Shown here in pieces: positions 53,296-62,671 of a stretch of 64,000 nt of DNA (position 1 is its first letter; each line of letters starts with the position of its first letter). The DNA lies in NCBI RefSeq assembly GCF_049532895.1, contig NZ_CP064031.1, positions 186,001-250,000 on the forward strand. Reading direction: 5' to 3'. Position numbers and translations under genes: made by a program. Origin of the DNA: Dyella_B acidisoli (lineage in GTDB: Bacteria > Pseudomonadota > Gammaproteobacteria > Xanthomonadales > Rhodanobacteraceae). The notes under the pieces were generated by a model. It was not told the DNA's origin, searched no databases, and saw only the letters and a list, made by a program, of their open reading frames with translations.

Positions 53296-54375
53296 TCAGG
53301 GCAGGCTTCGCCGCGCCAATTGCGGCGGCATCCCAGTCCAGCGCTTGAACGCACGCCGAAATTCACGCGGATCGCTGAAACCCAGCTCGATACCAATTTC
53401 CGCCACGCTCAATTGACCCGCATGCAGCAATTCCAGCGCACGCTCTGCGCGTACGCGATCGTGGATCTCGCGAAAGATGCGGCCGCTCTCGGCGAGCTTG
53501 CGGCGTAGCGAGCGTTCGCTGAGATGAAGGGTGCGGGCGACTTCGGTGAGCTTGGGGTGTTCGCGCAAACGGCTGCGCAACAGGCGCTCGACAGAGCCGA
53601 CGATTTCATCGGAACGGCTGCTGCCGCGCAGTTGTTGATGGCACAGTGCCAACGCCTGCCGAGAAGTGAGCGGGTTGTAGCCGGGAAGGGGATGCGTCAG
53701 CCAGTTGACGTCCACCAGGATGCGATTGTGTTGCGCGCCGAAACGCACGTCGCATTGGAAGGTGGAGGTGTATTCCGCTGCATATGAAGGCGCCGGATAG
53801 GTGAATTCCATGCGCACCGGAATGAGTTTGTGGCCAACCAGTTCGCGTGCCATGGCCAGACAGCTGGAAAACAGCTCTTCGCACAAGAACGGCAACAGCT
53901 CGATTTCGCCAAAGCGTGGCCATGCCTGCACAGCAACACTTTGCGCATCCACGATGGAAAAATCCACGTCCAGCAGGCTGCCGCAGATTCTGTGGTTTTC
54001 AATGCCCACGTTCATCGCTTCGCCGAAATTGCGCGAGGTCATCATGGCCAGGCCGAGCAGGCCGAAGCTGCCGATGGTTTCGTTACGGCCGATCAGCAGA
54101 CCCAATGCCGGATAACGCAGCGCCCGTAGCGCACGGGTGATCATCATGCGCGCTTGCCGGTACGAAACGCGTACGCTTGGATCGTTGATCTGCTGCCGCG
54201 TGATGCCTAAGCCAGCGAACCAGGCGTCGCTGGTGATGCCGTGCACGGCAGCGAATTCGGTGAGTTGGACCAATATGTTGGGTGGGATGTCGGCGGCTTG
54301 CGCGCGCGGGTCTGGCTCGATGCTTGGCGTCGCCATGCTCCGCGTGTCGCGTAGTTCGAATGCCGCTTGTGACAT
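53296..54375 (-). CDS. AraC-family transcriptional regulator (arabinose-binding-like N-domain, OruR-like)
   Basis: The 359-residue protein has an N-terminal domain of the Arabinose_bd type (~40-220) and a C-terminal double helix-turn-helix (LTEVARTLHLSERSLRRKLAESG, then VAEIGIELGFSDPREFRRAFKRWTG). Regulators of this class respond to small amino-acid-like compounds. AGGA lies 8 bases before the ATG. Neither flank gene gives a clear regulon. Confidence 0.88.
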   Translation of the reverse strand: MSQAAFELRDTRSMATPSIEPDPRAQAADIPPNILVQLTEFAAVHGITSDAWFAGLGITRQQINDPSVRVSYRQARMMITRALRALRYPALGLLIGRNETIGSFGLLGLAMMTSRNFGEAMNVGIENHRICGSLLDVDFSIVDAQSVAVQAWPRFGEIELLPFLCEELFSSCLAMARELVGHKLIPVRMEFTYPAPSYAAEYTSTFQCDVRFGAQHNRILVDVNWLTHPLPGYNPLTSRQALALCHQQLRGSSRSDEIVGSVERLLRSRLREHPKLTEVARTLHLSERSLRRKLAESGRIFREIHDRVRAERALELLHAGQLSVAEIGIELGFSDPREFRRAFKRWTGMPPQLARRSLP

Positions 54376-54473
54376 GCCGATCCTTCCCCCGTGCCAACCC
54401 CATTGGCGCAGTAGTCTGTTCTAGCACGTGCAGAGGCTGGGTGGTTGGCGCGGCGCACAAGTCCGCCGGGTTG

Positions 54474-55241
54474 TTATTGCCGGGCTGGCGTTCCGTGCAA
54501 TGAGCGTGTCTGCTCGCTGGATGCCACGTTCTTCCATTGCTCGATCCAGCCGCCAAGGTCGGCGAGGCGTTTGGCTGGGGCATCTTGCATCGCCGTGCCA
54601 ACGGCAGCGCCCGCTACGTGGCCGCTAGGATCAAGCAGCATCAAAGTGGGGAAAATGCCAACGCCGAGCGTGTCAGTCAGCGCTTGCCCGTCGTACAGCA
54701 CGTTCCATGTCGATCCATGCTGTTTCACGAACTCGCGCGCGGTGGTGGCGTCCTCGTACGTAATGGCTACGAAGTTCATGTCGCCATGCTCGCGCGCATA
54801 TTCGTTGAGCGTCGGCACCTCGGCGATGCAAGGCGCGCATTCGGCGAAGAAGAAACTGACCAGGGTGTAGCGACCGTGGAAATCTCCCAGCCGCTGCATG
54901 CCACCTTGCAGTGATGGCAACTCGAAGGGAGGGAAGTCATCGCCACGACCAAAGGCGAAGCGTCCTGGTTCACCGGCATGGGCGCCGGGCGGCCGCAGAC
55001 GCAACACTGCCATGCCGGCGTGGATGTCGCGGGTGATGCTGTAGTGGCGGCGGCCTTGGCTCAGTTGCTGCGCGAAGGCGGTGTAATCGAGTGGCTTGCC
55101 AGTGGCGTCGAGATAGCGGATTTGGGGTGCGGCGCCGAGGTGCAAGCTTGCGACGAAGTGTTGTTCGTCTTGGCTGGGACCAGCCGCGTGTGTTGCAGTT
55201 GCCATCCATAACAGTGAAATCAGGAGCGCTGTTCGTCGCAT
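54474..55241 (-). CDS. TlpA-like periplasmic thiol-disulfide protein
   Basis: The 255-residue protein has a signal peptide (cleavage near THAAG) and an unassigned ~80-residue N-domain. A thioredoxin/AhpC-TSA-like fold follows with the active site FFFAECAPCIAEVPTL (C-x-x-C). GVGIFPTLMLLDP is the cis-Pro region. It likely reduces disulfides or acts with cytochrome maturation in the periplasm. The start at 55241 fits the signal peptide. Confidence 0.83.
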   Translation of the reverse strand: MRRTALLISLLWMATATHAAGPSQDEQHFVASLHLGAAPQIRYLDATGKPLDYTAFAQQLSQGRRHYSITRDIHAGMAVLRLRPPGAHAGEPGRFAFGRGDDFPPFELPSLQGGMQRLGDFHGRYTLVSFFFAECAPCIAEVPTLNEYAREHGDMNFVAITYEDATTAREFVKQHGSTWNVLYDGQALTDTLGVGIFPTLMLLDPSGHVAGAAVGTAMQDAPAKRLADLGGWIEQWKNVASSEQTRSLHGTPARQ

Positions 55242-55290
55242 GACGCTTGCCTGCCGGCGGTTGTTATGTGCGGGCTTTTCCCGGATTAAC

Positions 55291-55384
55291 CTCATGGCCG
55301 TCATTCCCGCGAAAGCGGGAATCCATTTGCTCTGATGCAAAGGCAACGATGGATTCCCGTTTTCGCGGGAATGACGGCCATGAG
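55291..55384. repeat. Inverted repeat of the CGTCATTCCCGC family, copy 2
   Basis: The 36-base arms 55291-55326 and 55349-55384 are complementary at 35 of 36 positions. Sequence agrees with copy 1 at 13713 over its core. It lies between the putA stop and the TlpA-like start and may terminate putA. Confidence 0.8.
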
Positions 55385-55427
55385 GGTTACGGAATCTTCC
55401 CTTCAAGGAAAGGAAATTGTCTGCAGA

Positions 55428-58400
55428 TTACTCGCCAATCGTCAGCAGCGAAGCATTGCCGCCTGCTGCCGTAGTGTTGATGGTGAGCGTGCGCTCCGTG
55501 GCAAAGCGCAACAGATAGTGTGGGCCACCCGCTTTCGGGCCGGTGCCGGAAAGCGATTCGCCACCGAATGGCTGCACGCCGACTACGGCACCGATCTGGT
55601 TGCGATTGACGTAGCAGTTGCCGACGCGCGCATGACTACGGATGTATTCCACGGTGTCGTCGATGCGGCTGTGCACGCCCAGCGTAAGGCCGTAACCGGT
55701 GCGGTTGATCTGCTCGACCACCTGCGGCAGTTCGCTGCCTTTCCAGCGGATCACGTGCAGCACGGGACCGAAGATTTCGCGCTTGAGCACGTCGAGTGAG
55801 GCAATTTCGTAAGCACGCGGCGCGAAGAACGTGCCGTTTGATGTGGCGGACGGATCGAGCTTGGCGTCGGCAATCTTCTTCGCTTCCTTGTCCATGCGCG
55901 CGGCGTGGTCGGTGAGGATTTTCAGCGCATCGTTATCGATCACCGGACCTACGTCGGTAGAAAGCTGGCCCGGATCACCCACTTTCAGTTCGGCCATGGC
56001 GCCGGCGAGCATGCCGACGACCTTGTCAGCGATGTCCTCCTGCACGAACAAGATGCGCGCTGCGGAGCAGCGTTGCCCGGCGGACTGGAAGGCCGAAGCG
56101 ATCACGTCTTTCACGATTTGCTCGGGCAGGGCGGATGAGTCGGCGATCATCGCGTTCTGTCCGCCGGTTTCGGCGATCAGCGCAGCGATCTGTGCGTTAC
56201 GCGCAGCGAGCGCGCGATTGATCGCCCATGCGGTTTCGGTGGAGCCGGTGAAGGCCACGCCAGCCACGCGTGGATCTTTGGTGAGCGCTGCACCGACGAC
56301 GGCGCCGTCGCCCGGCAAGTACTGCAGCACGTCGACCGGCACACCCGCTTCATGCAGCAATTTCACTGCAGCGTGGCCGATCAACGTGGTTTGTTCGGCC
56401 GGCTTGGCGATCACGCTGTTGCCAGCCGCCAATGCCGCAGAAATCTGGCCCAGGAAAATCGCGAGCGGGAAGTTCCACGGGCTGATGCATACGAACACAC
56501 CGCGACCGTTGAGGAACAGCTGGTTGTTCTCACCCGTCGGGCCGGGCAGTTGTTCCGGATGACCGAACAGGCGGCGCGCCATCGCGGCGTAGTAGCGCAG
56601 AAAGTCGGCGGCTTCGCGAATTTCGGCGATCGAATCGGGCAGGCTCTTGCCGGCTTCGCGTACGCACAGCGCAATGAATTCGCCGCGGCGTGCTTCGAGT
56701 TGCTCGGCAGCATGTTCCAGGATTGCCGCGCGGCTGGCGGCCGGTAGACGATCCCAAGCCGGCTGCGCGGCGACGGCATTGGCCAGCGCCTTGTCGACCA
56801 GCGCGGCATCGGCGCTTACATAGCTGCCCACCGCTTGGCGTCGGTCGGCCGGGTTGGTTACCTGCACCGTAGGGCCTTTGCCTTCGCCACCCGGCACCAG
56901 CGGGCCGGCGGCCCATTGCGTGGACTTTGCGTTGACCGCCTCGGCGAGGGCCTTCAGTTCGTTGTCGTTGGAAAAGTTGACGCCCATGGAATTCTTCCTG
57001 GATACAAAATTTGAATTTTGCGCAAGCGCAGAATTCTCACCGAAGAGGTTGACCGGCGCAGGAATGCGCGGATGCGAAATGGAGGTATAGCGGCGCACGG
57101 TTTCGCAGGGATCGGCCACGAGATCGCGCACCGGTAGCGTTTCGTCCACCACACGGTTGACGAAACTGGTGTTGGCGCCGTTTTCAAGCAGACGGCGTAC
57201 CAGATACGGCAGCAGATCTTCGTGCGTGCCCACCGGCGCATAGACGCGGCAGGGCACGTTGAGGTTCTGCTTTCCGATCACTTCGGCGTACAGGTCCGTG
57301 CCCATGCCGTGCAGGCGCTGGAATTCGAACGGACGCCCACGCGAGATGTGATGCACCGCTGCAATGCTGTGTGCGTTGTGAGTGGCGAATTGTGGATAGA
57401 TCAATTCGCTGCCCGCGTCGAACAATCTGTGCGCGCAAGCGAGGTACGAAACATCAGTGTTCGGCTTGCGCGTGTACAGCGGATAGCCCGAAAGACCCAG
57501 CTCCTGCGAGCGCTTGATCTCCGCATCCCAGTACGCGCCCTTCACTAAGCGCACATACCAGCGGCGGCCGGCGGCGCGTGCGGTTTCGATCAGCCAGTCG
57601 ATGACGAACGGTGTGCGTTTGGAATATGCCTGCACCACGATGCCGAGGCCATTCCAGCCTTGTAGAGACGGATGTGCAAACACATCGCCGATGATGTCCA
57701 GCGACAGCTCCAGGCGATCGGCTTCTTCGGCGTCCACAGACAGCGCAATGCCTTGCTTCATCGCCAACTGCGACAATTCCAGCAGCTTGGCAGTGAGATC
57801 GCGACGCGCACGCTCGCGGTTCGCCACTTCATAACGCGGATGCAACGCAGAAAGTTTTACGGATATCGATGGCGCATCTGTGTGATTGGCGAAGGGGCCG
57901 CGCGAGCCAATAGCCGCAATAGCGTTGCGGTAATCCTGCTGATAACGCTCGGCGGTTTCCGAGGTGAGCGCGGATTCGCCGAGCATGTCGTAGGAGTAGC
58001 GATACACCGCGTACTCCGGTTTGGCGCAGCGATCGAGCGCTTCACCGATCGTCTGCCCCATCACGAATTGATGGCCCATGATGCGCATGGCCTGGCGCAC
58101 GGCCAGACGGATCGCCGGTTCGCCTGCACGGCCGACCAGGCGGCGCAGCGCGCCGGTAAAATCGTGGCGGGTTTCTTCGGCCAGGTTCACCAGCTTGCCG
58201 GTGAGCATCAAGCCCCAGGTGGACGCGTTGACGAACAGCGACTCGCTCTGGCCCAGATGCTTCTTCCAGTTCGCATCGCCGAGCTTGTCGCGGATCAGCT
58301 TGTCGGCGGTGGCCTTGTCGGGAATGCGCAGCAGCGCTTCGGCCACGCACATCAGCAGCACGCCTTCTTCGCTGGAAAGATCGTACTGGCGCATGAAGGA

Positions 58401-58616
58401 TTCGACCGCGCTCTGATCTTTGGCGCGGGCGCGCACACGGGTGACCAGGTCGGCGGCGAGGTCGATCACTTTTTCGCGCTCGACCGGCGGCAGCGTGGCC
58501 TGGGTGAGCAGATCGTTGACGGCTTCGGTTTCGTCGCGCAGCCAATTGGCCGTGATGCGCGCGCGGGCCGGCTCGACGCTGGTCGGCAGTTCGGGGAAGA
58601 GAATCGGTTGGGTCAC
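55428..58616 (-). CDS. putA: Bifunctional proline dehydrogenase / L-glutamate-gamma-semialdehyde dehydrogenase
   Basis: PutA oxidises proline to glutamate in two steps with channelling. The 1062-residue form has the ProDH domain (TIM barrel, GIALSVDAEEADRLELSLDI, RLVKGAYWDAEIKRSQE, FATHNAHSIAAV; ~50-490). The P5CDH domain follows (ISPWNFPLAIFLGQ, ETGGQNAMIADSSALPE, SAGQRCSAARILFVQED with catalytic Cys; ~560-1010). It lacks the N-terminal ribbon-helix-helix and the long C-terminal domain of E. coli PutA (1320 residues), so it is probably not self-regulating. A large palindrome lies upstream. Confidence 0.95.
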   Translation of the reverse strand: MTQPILFPELPTSVEPARARITANWLRDETEAVNDLLTQATLPPVEREKVIDLAADLVTRVRARAKDQSAVESFMRQYDLSSEEGVLLMCVAEALLRIPDKATADKLIRDKLGDANWKKHLGQSESLFVNASTWGLMLTGKLVNLAEETRHDFTGALRRLVGRAGEPAIRLAVRQAMRIMGHQFVMGQTIGEALDRCAKPEYAVYRYSYDMLGESALTSETAERYQQDYRNAIAAIGSRGPFANHTDAPSISVKLSALHPRYEVANRERARRDLTAKLLELSQLAMKQGIALSVDAEEADRLELSLDIIGDVFAHPSLQGWNGLGIVVQAYSKRTPFVIDWLIETARAAGRRWYVRLVKGAYWDAEIKRSQELGLSGYPLYTRKPNTDVSYLACAHRLFDAGSELIYPQFATHNAHSIAAVHHISRGRPFEFQRLHGMGTDLYAEVIGKQNLNVPCRVYAPVGTHEDLLPYLVRRLLENGANTSFVNRVVDETLPVRDLVADPCETVRRYTSISHPRIPAPVNLFGENSALAQNSNFVSRKNSMGVNFSNDNELKALAEAVNAKSTQWAAGPLVPGGEGKGPTVQVTNPADRRQAVGSYVSADAALVDKALANAVAAQPAWDRLPAASRAAILEHAAEQLEARRGEFIALCVREAGKSLPDSIAEIREAADFLRYYAAMARRLFGHPEQLPGPTGENNQLFLNGRGVFVCISPWNFPLAIFLGQISAALAAGNSVIAKPAEQTTLIGHAAVKLLHEAGVPVDVLQYLPGDGAVVGAALTKDPRVAGVAFTGSTETAWAINRALAARNAQIAALIAETGGQNAMIADSSALPEQIVKDVIASAFQSAGQRCSAARILFVQEDIADKVVGMLAGAMAELKVGDPGQLSTDVGPVIDNDALKILTDHAARMDKEAKKIADAKLDPSATSNGTFFAPRAYEIASLDVLKREIFGPVLHVIRWKGSELPQVVEQINRTGYGLTLGVHSRIDDTVEYIRSHARVGNCYVNRNQIGAVVGVQPFGGESLSGTGPKAGGPHYLLRFATERTLTINTTAAGGNASLLTIGE

Positions 58617-59278
58617 GATGGCGTGGCGCGTGAGTTGGGGGATGAGGGAACGGCAAATTGTAAGGGAAAGGCCGCGCCCGCAGCGCTGCGGCGCAACGTG
58701 GTTGCTTTGTGCCGAATTCCATACTTAGACGCCTAGGCATCTGCATAAATGCAATGAGCAGTCCCCTACCCGCGCAAGCAGCTTGATTAGCGTCGAGTCT
58801 CAGTTCTTTGCTACACGCTCCCTCCCCTACGTGTAGTAGGGGAGGGCTGGGGTGGGGTGAAGCCCCCTGGCGATGATGTTCAGCCCATGCCTCTCTACCG
58901 TCTCGGCATAACGGGACGCAAGCGTTGCTTGCGTCACCCCACCCTAACCCTCCCCTGCAAGCAGGGGAGGGGATTGCGCATCGTGTCGCTGAGACTCGAC
59001 GCCAATCAGGTGCAAGCAAGAGGGGAGGGGCGACGCGAGGCTTCGTTTTGCGATATCGGAAACTGATAGATAGTTGATGTCCAAATAGCGGGGCAAATTG
59101 TCGCGGGTCGCAGCAGCATGCATGGGTGATTTGTTGCGCTTTCCCAACTTCACGCAGCGAATCGCGTAGATGCGGCAAATACGTGGCTTGCAAAGACTCT
59201 GCAACACGCTGCGCCTGTCCTTGCCCGACTTCACGACGCGGCCTATGATCGGGCACGTTCCAGGCACGCCGGACTTCC
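58617..59278. other. 662-base divergent region with a large nested repeat
   Basis: Besides the repeat at 58778-59013, the rest holds presumed promoters of putA and the DUF2244-cox operon. A minus-strand frame around 59090-59250 reads like protein, but with no start or support. Confidence 0.4.
58778..59013. repeat. 236-bp nested inverted-repeat element upstream of putA
   Basis: Outer arms 58778-58803 and 58989-59013 share GCGTCGAGTCTCAG and its complement. Inside, 58820-58860 (CTCCCCTAC...GTAGGGGAGG then GGGGTGGGGTGA) pairs with 58934-58972. It is a relative of the CCCTCTCCC family in a larger frame and recalls the nested layout of the secB-rpmB element. Confidence 0.7.
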
Positions 59279-59758
59279 ATGATCGTGCTTCGACCAGCCC
59301 TCGGCGGCCTGCCGTGCGTGATGTGGCTTCGGCCCAACCGCACACTCAGCCGACGCGGCCTGCGTCATCTGATCCTGGTGCTGGCTGCGCTGGCGTTGAT
59401 AACGGCAGGTCTGGGAGCGTGGCAGGGCGATGTTTTCGCCCCGCTGTTCGCCCTGATCGAGGCTTCCGCCGTAGCCATTGCCTTGAGCGTGGCTTGGCGG
59501 GCCGGCGACCGCAGCGAACGCATCACCCTCGACGCTACGTCGCTGGAGGTGCAAACCCTGCCAGGTCGTCGTTGCACGCGCTTCCAACCCTATTGGGTGC
59601 GCGTGCTGCTGGAGTCAGGGGAGGGGCGTTACCGATTGTTGTTGTCGTCGCACGGACGCAAGCTGGAGGTCGGGGCTTTCCTCACCGATGAGGAACGCGC
59701 CGAGTTATTCCGGAAACTGAGGGCGTTGCTGGCTGATTTGCAGGCCCAACGCGGGTAG
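59279..59758 (+). CDS. DUF2244 domain-containing membrane protein
   Basis: The ~159-residue protein has two adjacent membrane segments (~28-47 and ~52-70) after the LRPNRTLSRRGL motif typical of DUF2244. It precedes coxB by 19 bases, the common arrangement in Xanthomonadales. Probably an accessory protein of oxidase biogenesis, not proven. ATG 59321 is an alternative start. Confidence 0.8.
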   Translation: MIVLRPALGGLPCVMWLRPNRTLSRRGLRHLILVLAALALITAGLGAWQGDVFAPLFALIEASAVAIALSVAWRAGDRSERITLDATSLEVQTLPGRRCTRFQPYWVRVLLESGEGRYRLLLSSHGRKLEVGAFLTDEERAELFRKLRALLADLQAQRG

Positions 59759-59777
59759 GTCCAACAAAGGTGCAAAC

Positions 59778-60749
59778 ATGACAGTTGGCGGCATCGGGAA
59801 GCACGGCATCCGGTTTGGTGGTTCCAAGCACGTAAGGCAGGTCGTCGGGGCGTTGGGGATCGCAGCCCTGAGTTTGTTCGGCAATAGCGTTCTAGCCAAT
59901 CCGCAGCCCGGGCAGCTGAATCTCACGCCGGGCGTGACGACGTATTCCGACGTTCCCTACATGCTCAACAACGTTGCGTTGGGCGTGTGCGTGGTGATCG
60001 GCATCCTGGTGTTCGGCGCCATGTTCATCGCCATGTTCCGCTTCCGCAAATCGCGCGGTGCGGTTGCGGAGAAGTGGACGCACAACACCACCGTCGAAAT
60101 CGTGTGGACCACCATTCCCGTGATCATCCTGGTCAGCCTGGCCTGGTTGGCGACAGATGGCTTGCGCAAGTTCTCCGATACCACCGGCGCGCAGATGACG
60201 GTGAAGGTCACCGGTTATCAATGGAAGTGGCGCTACGACTACGTCGATTATCTCGGCAAGCCGGTCAGCCACGTGGGCTTCATGTCCAAGCTCGACGATC
60301 GCAGCAATGCAACGCGTCAGCTCAATTCCGGCCTCGATCCGTATGCCGTGAAGGTGGGTGACGAGAACACCTATCTGCTGGACGTCGATCATCCGCTGGT
60401 GGTGCCGGTCGATACCAAGATCCGCTTCGTGATCACCGCTGACGACGTGATCCATTCCTGGTTCGTGCCTGCATTAGGTTGGAAGATGGATGCGATTCCG
60501 GGCGTGGTGAATGCCACGTGGACCAATATCAAAGTGCCGGGCGTATACCGCGGCCAGTGCGCCGAGTTGTGCGGCCAGGACCATGGCTTCATGCCGATCG
60601 TGGTGAAGGCCTTGTCGAAGGACGACTTCGCCAAGTGGCTGGCAGATCAGCAGAAGTCTGCAACGCCCGCACCTGCACCGGCATCGACCGCCGCCGCGCC
60701 CGCACAGGCGACGGCGCAGGTCGCAGCGAAACAGAACACTCAGGGTTGA
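59778..60749 (+). CDS. coxB: Cytochrome c oxidase subunit II
   Basis: The 323-residue protein has a signal-like N-terminus, two transmembrane segments (~60-80, ~105-125) and the CuA domain: the ligand His in DDVIHSWFVPALG, then YRGQCAELCGQDHGFM with the two Cys, His and Met ligands. VTGYQWKWRYDY is the electron-entry patch. CuA accepts electrons from cytochrome c. The C-terminal 50 residues are Ala/Pro/Thr-rich. No C-terminal heme c domain is present. Confidence 0.96.
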   Translation: MTVGGIGKHGIRFGGSKHVRQVVGALGIAALSLFGNSVLANPQPGQLNLTPGVTTYSDVPYMLNNVALGVCVVIGILVFGAMFIAMFRFRKSRGAVAEKWTHNTTVEIVWTTIPVIILVSLAWLATDGLRKFSDTTGAQMTVKVTGYQWKWRYDYVDYLGKPVSHVGFMSKLDDRSNATRQLNSGLDPYAVKVGDENTYLLDVDHPLVVPVDTKIRFVITADDVIHSWFVPALGWKMDAIPGVVNATWTNIKVPGVYRGQCAELCGQDHGFMPIVVKALSKDDFAKWLADQQKSATPAPAPASTAAAPAQATAQVAAKQNTQG

Positions 60750-60812
60750 TCTCTCGGCTGCAGAAAAGCAGTTAACGAACGAAGCATTCATTGAGGTAGA
60801 GGTTTCAACGCC

Positions 60813-62429
60813 ATGGCCCACGCAGCCACCCACGATGAGCATCACGACGAGCACCACGAGCACCTGAATTTCTTTCAGCGCTGGGTGATGTCCACCAACC
60901 ACAAAGACATCGGCACGCTGTACCTGGTTTTTTCGCTGCTGATGTTCTTTATCGGCGGCAGCTTCGCGATGGTGATTCGCGCCGAGCTGTTCAAGCCGGG
61001 CATGCAATTGGTGCAGCCTTACTTCTTCAACGAAATGACCACCATGCACGCGCTGGTGATGATTTTCGGCGCGGTGATGCCCGCCTTCGTGGGCTTGGGC
61101 AACTGGATGATTCCGTTGATGGTCGGCGCGCCGGACATGGCACTGCCGCGCATGAACAATCTTTCGTTCTGGATTTTGCCGTTCGCCTTTGCGCTGCTGC
61201 TGTCCACGCTGTTCCTGCCAGGCGGCGGACCCGCCGGTGGCTGGACCATGTATCCGCCGCTGTCGTTGCAGAGCGAGTCGACGGCCTATGTGGTGTTCGC
61301 GGTGCACTTGATGGGTATCAGCTCGATCATGGGCGCCATCAACATCATCGCCACCATCCTCAATATGCGTGCGCCGGGCATGGATCTGTTGAAGATGCCG
61401 GTGTTCGTGTGGAGCTGGCTGATCACGGCGTTCCTGCTGATCGCGGTGATGCCGGTGCTTGCGGGCGCGGTGACCATGCTGCTCACCGACAAGTATTTCG
61501 ACACGCACTTCTTCGACGCTGCCGGCGGCGGTGACCCGGTGCTGTTCCAGCACGTGTTCTGGTTCTTCGGTCACCCCGAGGTGTACATCATGATCCTGCC
61601 GGCGTTCGGGATCATCTCGGAGATCATTCCAACCTTCGCGCGCAAGCCGATCTTCGGCTACAAGGCGATGGTGTTCGCCATTGCATCGATCGCGTTCCTG
61701 TCGTTCATCGTGTGGGCACACCACATGTTTGCGGTGGGTCTGCCGCTGGGTGCGGAAATCTTCTTCATGTACGCGACCATGCTGATCGCGGTGCCGACCG
61801 GTGTGAAGGTATTCAACTGGGTCGGCACCATGTGGGGCGGTTCGATGACGTTCGAGACGCCGATGCTGTTCGCGGTGGCGTTCGTCATTCTCTTCACCAT
61901 CGGCGGCTTCTCCGGCCTGATGCTGGCGTTGGTGCCGGCGGACTTCCAGTATCACGACACGTATTTCGTCGTGGCGCACTTCCATTACGTGCTGGTGACG
62001 GGTGCGATCTTCGCGATCATTGCGGCCACGTATTACTGGATCCCGAAGTGGACCGGCAATATGTACAGTGAGTTCTGGGGCAAGGTGCACTTCTGGAACT
62101 CGGTGGTGTGGGTGAACGTGTTGTTCTTCCCGCAGCACTTCCTCGGCCTTGCCGGCATGCCGCGTCGTATTCCGGACTACAACGTGGCGTTCGCCAACTT
62201 CAACATGATCAGCTCGATCGGCGGCTTCCTGTTTGGCGCCTCGCAGCTGATCTTCCTGGGAGTGGTCATCCACTGCGTGTGGTTCTCGAAGAAGAAGGCC
62301 ACTGATCGCGTGTGGGAAGGCGCGCGCGGGCTGGAGTGGACGTTGTCGTCACCGCCGCCGCATCACAGTTTCACGATTGCGCCGGTGATCCACGACGAAG
62401 AACTGGCGCATGGCCACGTTGAGGATTGA
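60813..62429 (+). CDS. coxA: Cytochrome c oxidase subunit I
   Basis: The 538-residue catalytic subunit of aa3-type oxidase has 12 membrane helices. TMHALVMIFG carries the heme a His. The CuB site is WFFGHPEVYIMILP with the His-Tyr pair, then WAHHMFAVG, and YFVVAHFHYVLVTG carries the two axial His residues. A His-rich extension precedes the first helix. It pumps protons while reducing oxygen to water. Confidence 0.97.
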   Translation: MAHAATHDEHHDEHHEHLNFFQRWVMSTNHKDIGTLYLVFSLLMFFIGGSFAMVIRAELFKPGMQLVQPYFFNEMTTMHALVMIFGAVMPAFVGLGNWMIPLMVGAPDMALPRMNNLSFWILPFAFALLLSTLFLPGGGPAGGWTMYPPLSLQSESTAYVVFAVHLMGISSIMGAINIIATILNMRAPGMDLLKMPVFVWSWLITAFLLIAVMPVLAGAVTMLLTDKYFDTHFFDAAGGGDPVLFQHVFWFFGHPEVYIMILPAFGIISEIIPTFARKPIFGYKAMVFAIASIAFLSFIVWAHHMFAVGLPLGAEIFFMYATMLIAVPTGVKVFNWVGTMWGGSMTFETPMLFAVAFVILFTIGGFSGLMLALVPADFQYHDTYFVVAHFHYVLVTGAIFAIIAATYYWIPKWTGNMYSEFWGKVHFWNSVVWVNVLFFPQHFLGLAGMPRRIPDYNVAFANFNMISSIGGFLFGASQLIFLGVVIHCVWFSKKKATDRVWEGARGLEWTLSSPPPHHSFTIAPVIHDEELAHGHVED

Positions 62430-62433
62430 TCAC

Positions 62434-62619
62434 GTGAGACTCGATCATCGCTCGCTGGAAGCAGGGCAGGAACAACGGCTGCGCCGCGCGCGACGCACCG
62501 CAACGATCGTCGGCATCGTCGCTTTCGCCGTGTTCGTGGTTTCGGTCGTGCAGATGCTCTGGTTGCAGCATCATCCGCAGGCGCACGCGCAGGCAGTGAA
62601 AGAGGCGCTCATGCAGTAA
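62434..62619 (+). CDS. Small single-helix membrane protein between coxA and coxC
   Basis: A 61-residue protein starts at GTG 62434, five bases after coxA, with GAGG upstream; an ATG at 62410 would overlap coxA. A basic start leads to a hydrophobic segment (TIVGIVAFAVFVVSVVQMLW, ~25-44) and a short polar tail. It sits where many relatives carry an oxidase assembly gene. Role unknown. Confidence 0.6.
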   Translation: MRLDHRSLEAGQEQRLRRARRTATIVGIVAFAVFVVSVVQMLWLQHHPQAHAQAVKEALMQ

Positions 62620-62671
62620 CCCGCTACGGCGGGAGCGTAGGTCAACGAGAACATCTACGAGATCCATCATC

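Noticed and set aside
55428..58616. putA as two separate genes
   Set aside because: The frame is continuous with both enzyme domains and no frameshift is visible.
59090..59250. Minus-strand protein-like frame upstream of the DUF2244 gene
   Set aside because: It has a plausible amphipathic stretch but no start, no end of its own and reads through a repeat.
60474..62273. 599-codon minus-strand frame across coxB and coxA
   Set aside because: Very rich in His, Arg, Glu and Gln, typical of antisense to membrane-protein codons; coxA and coxB are certain on the other strand.
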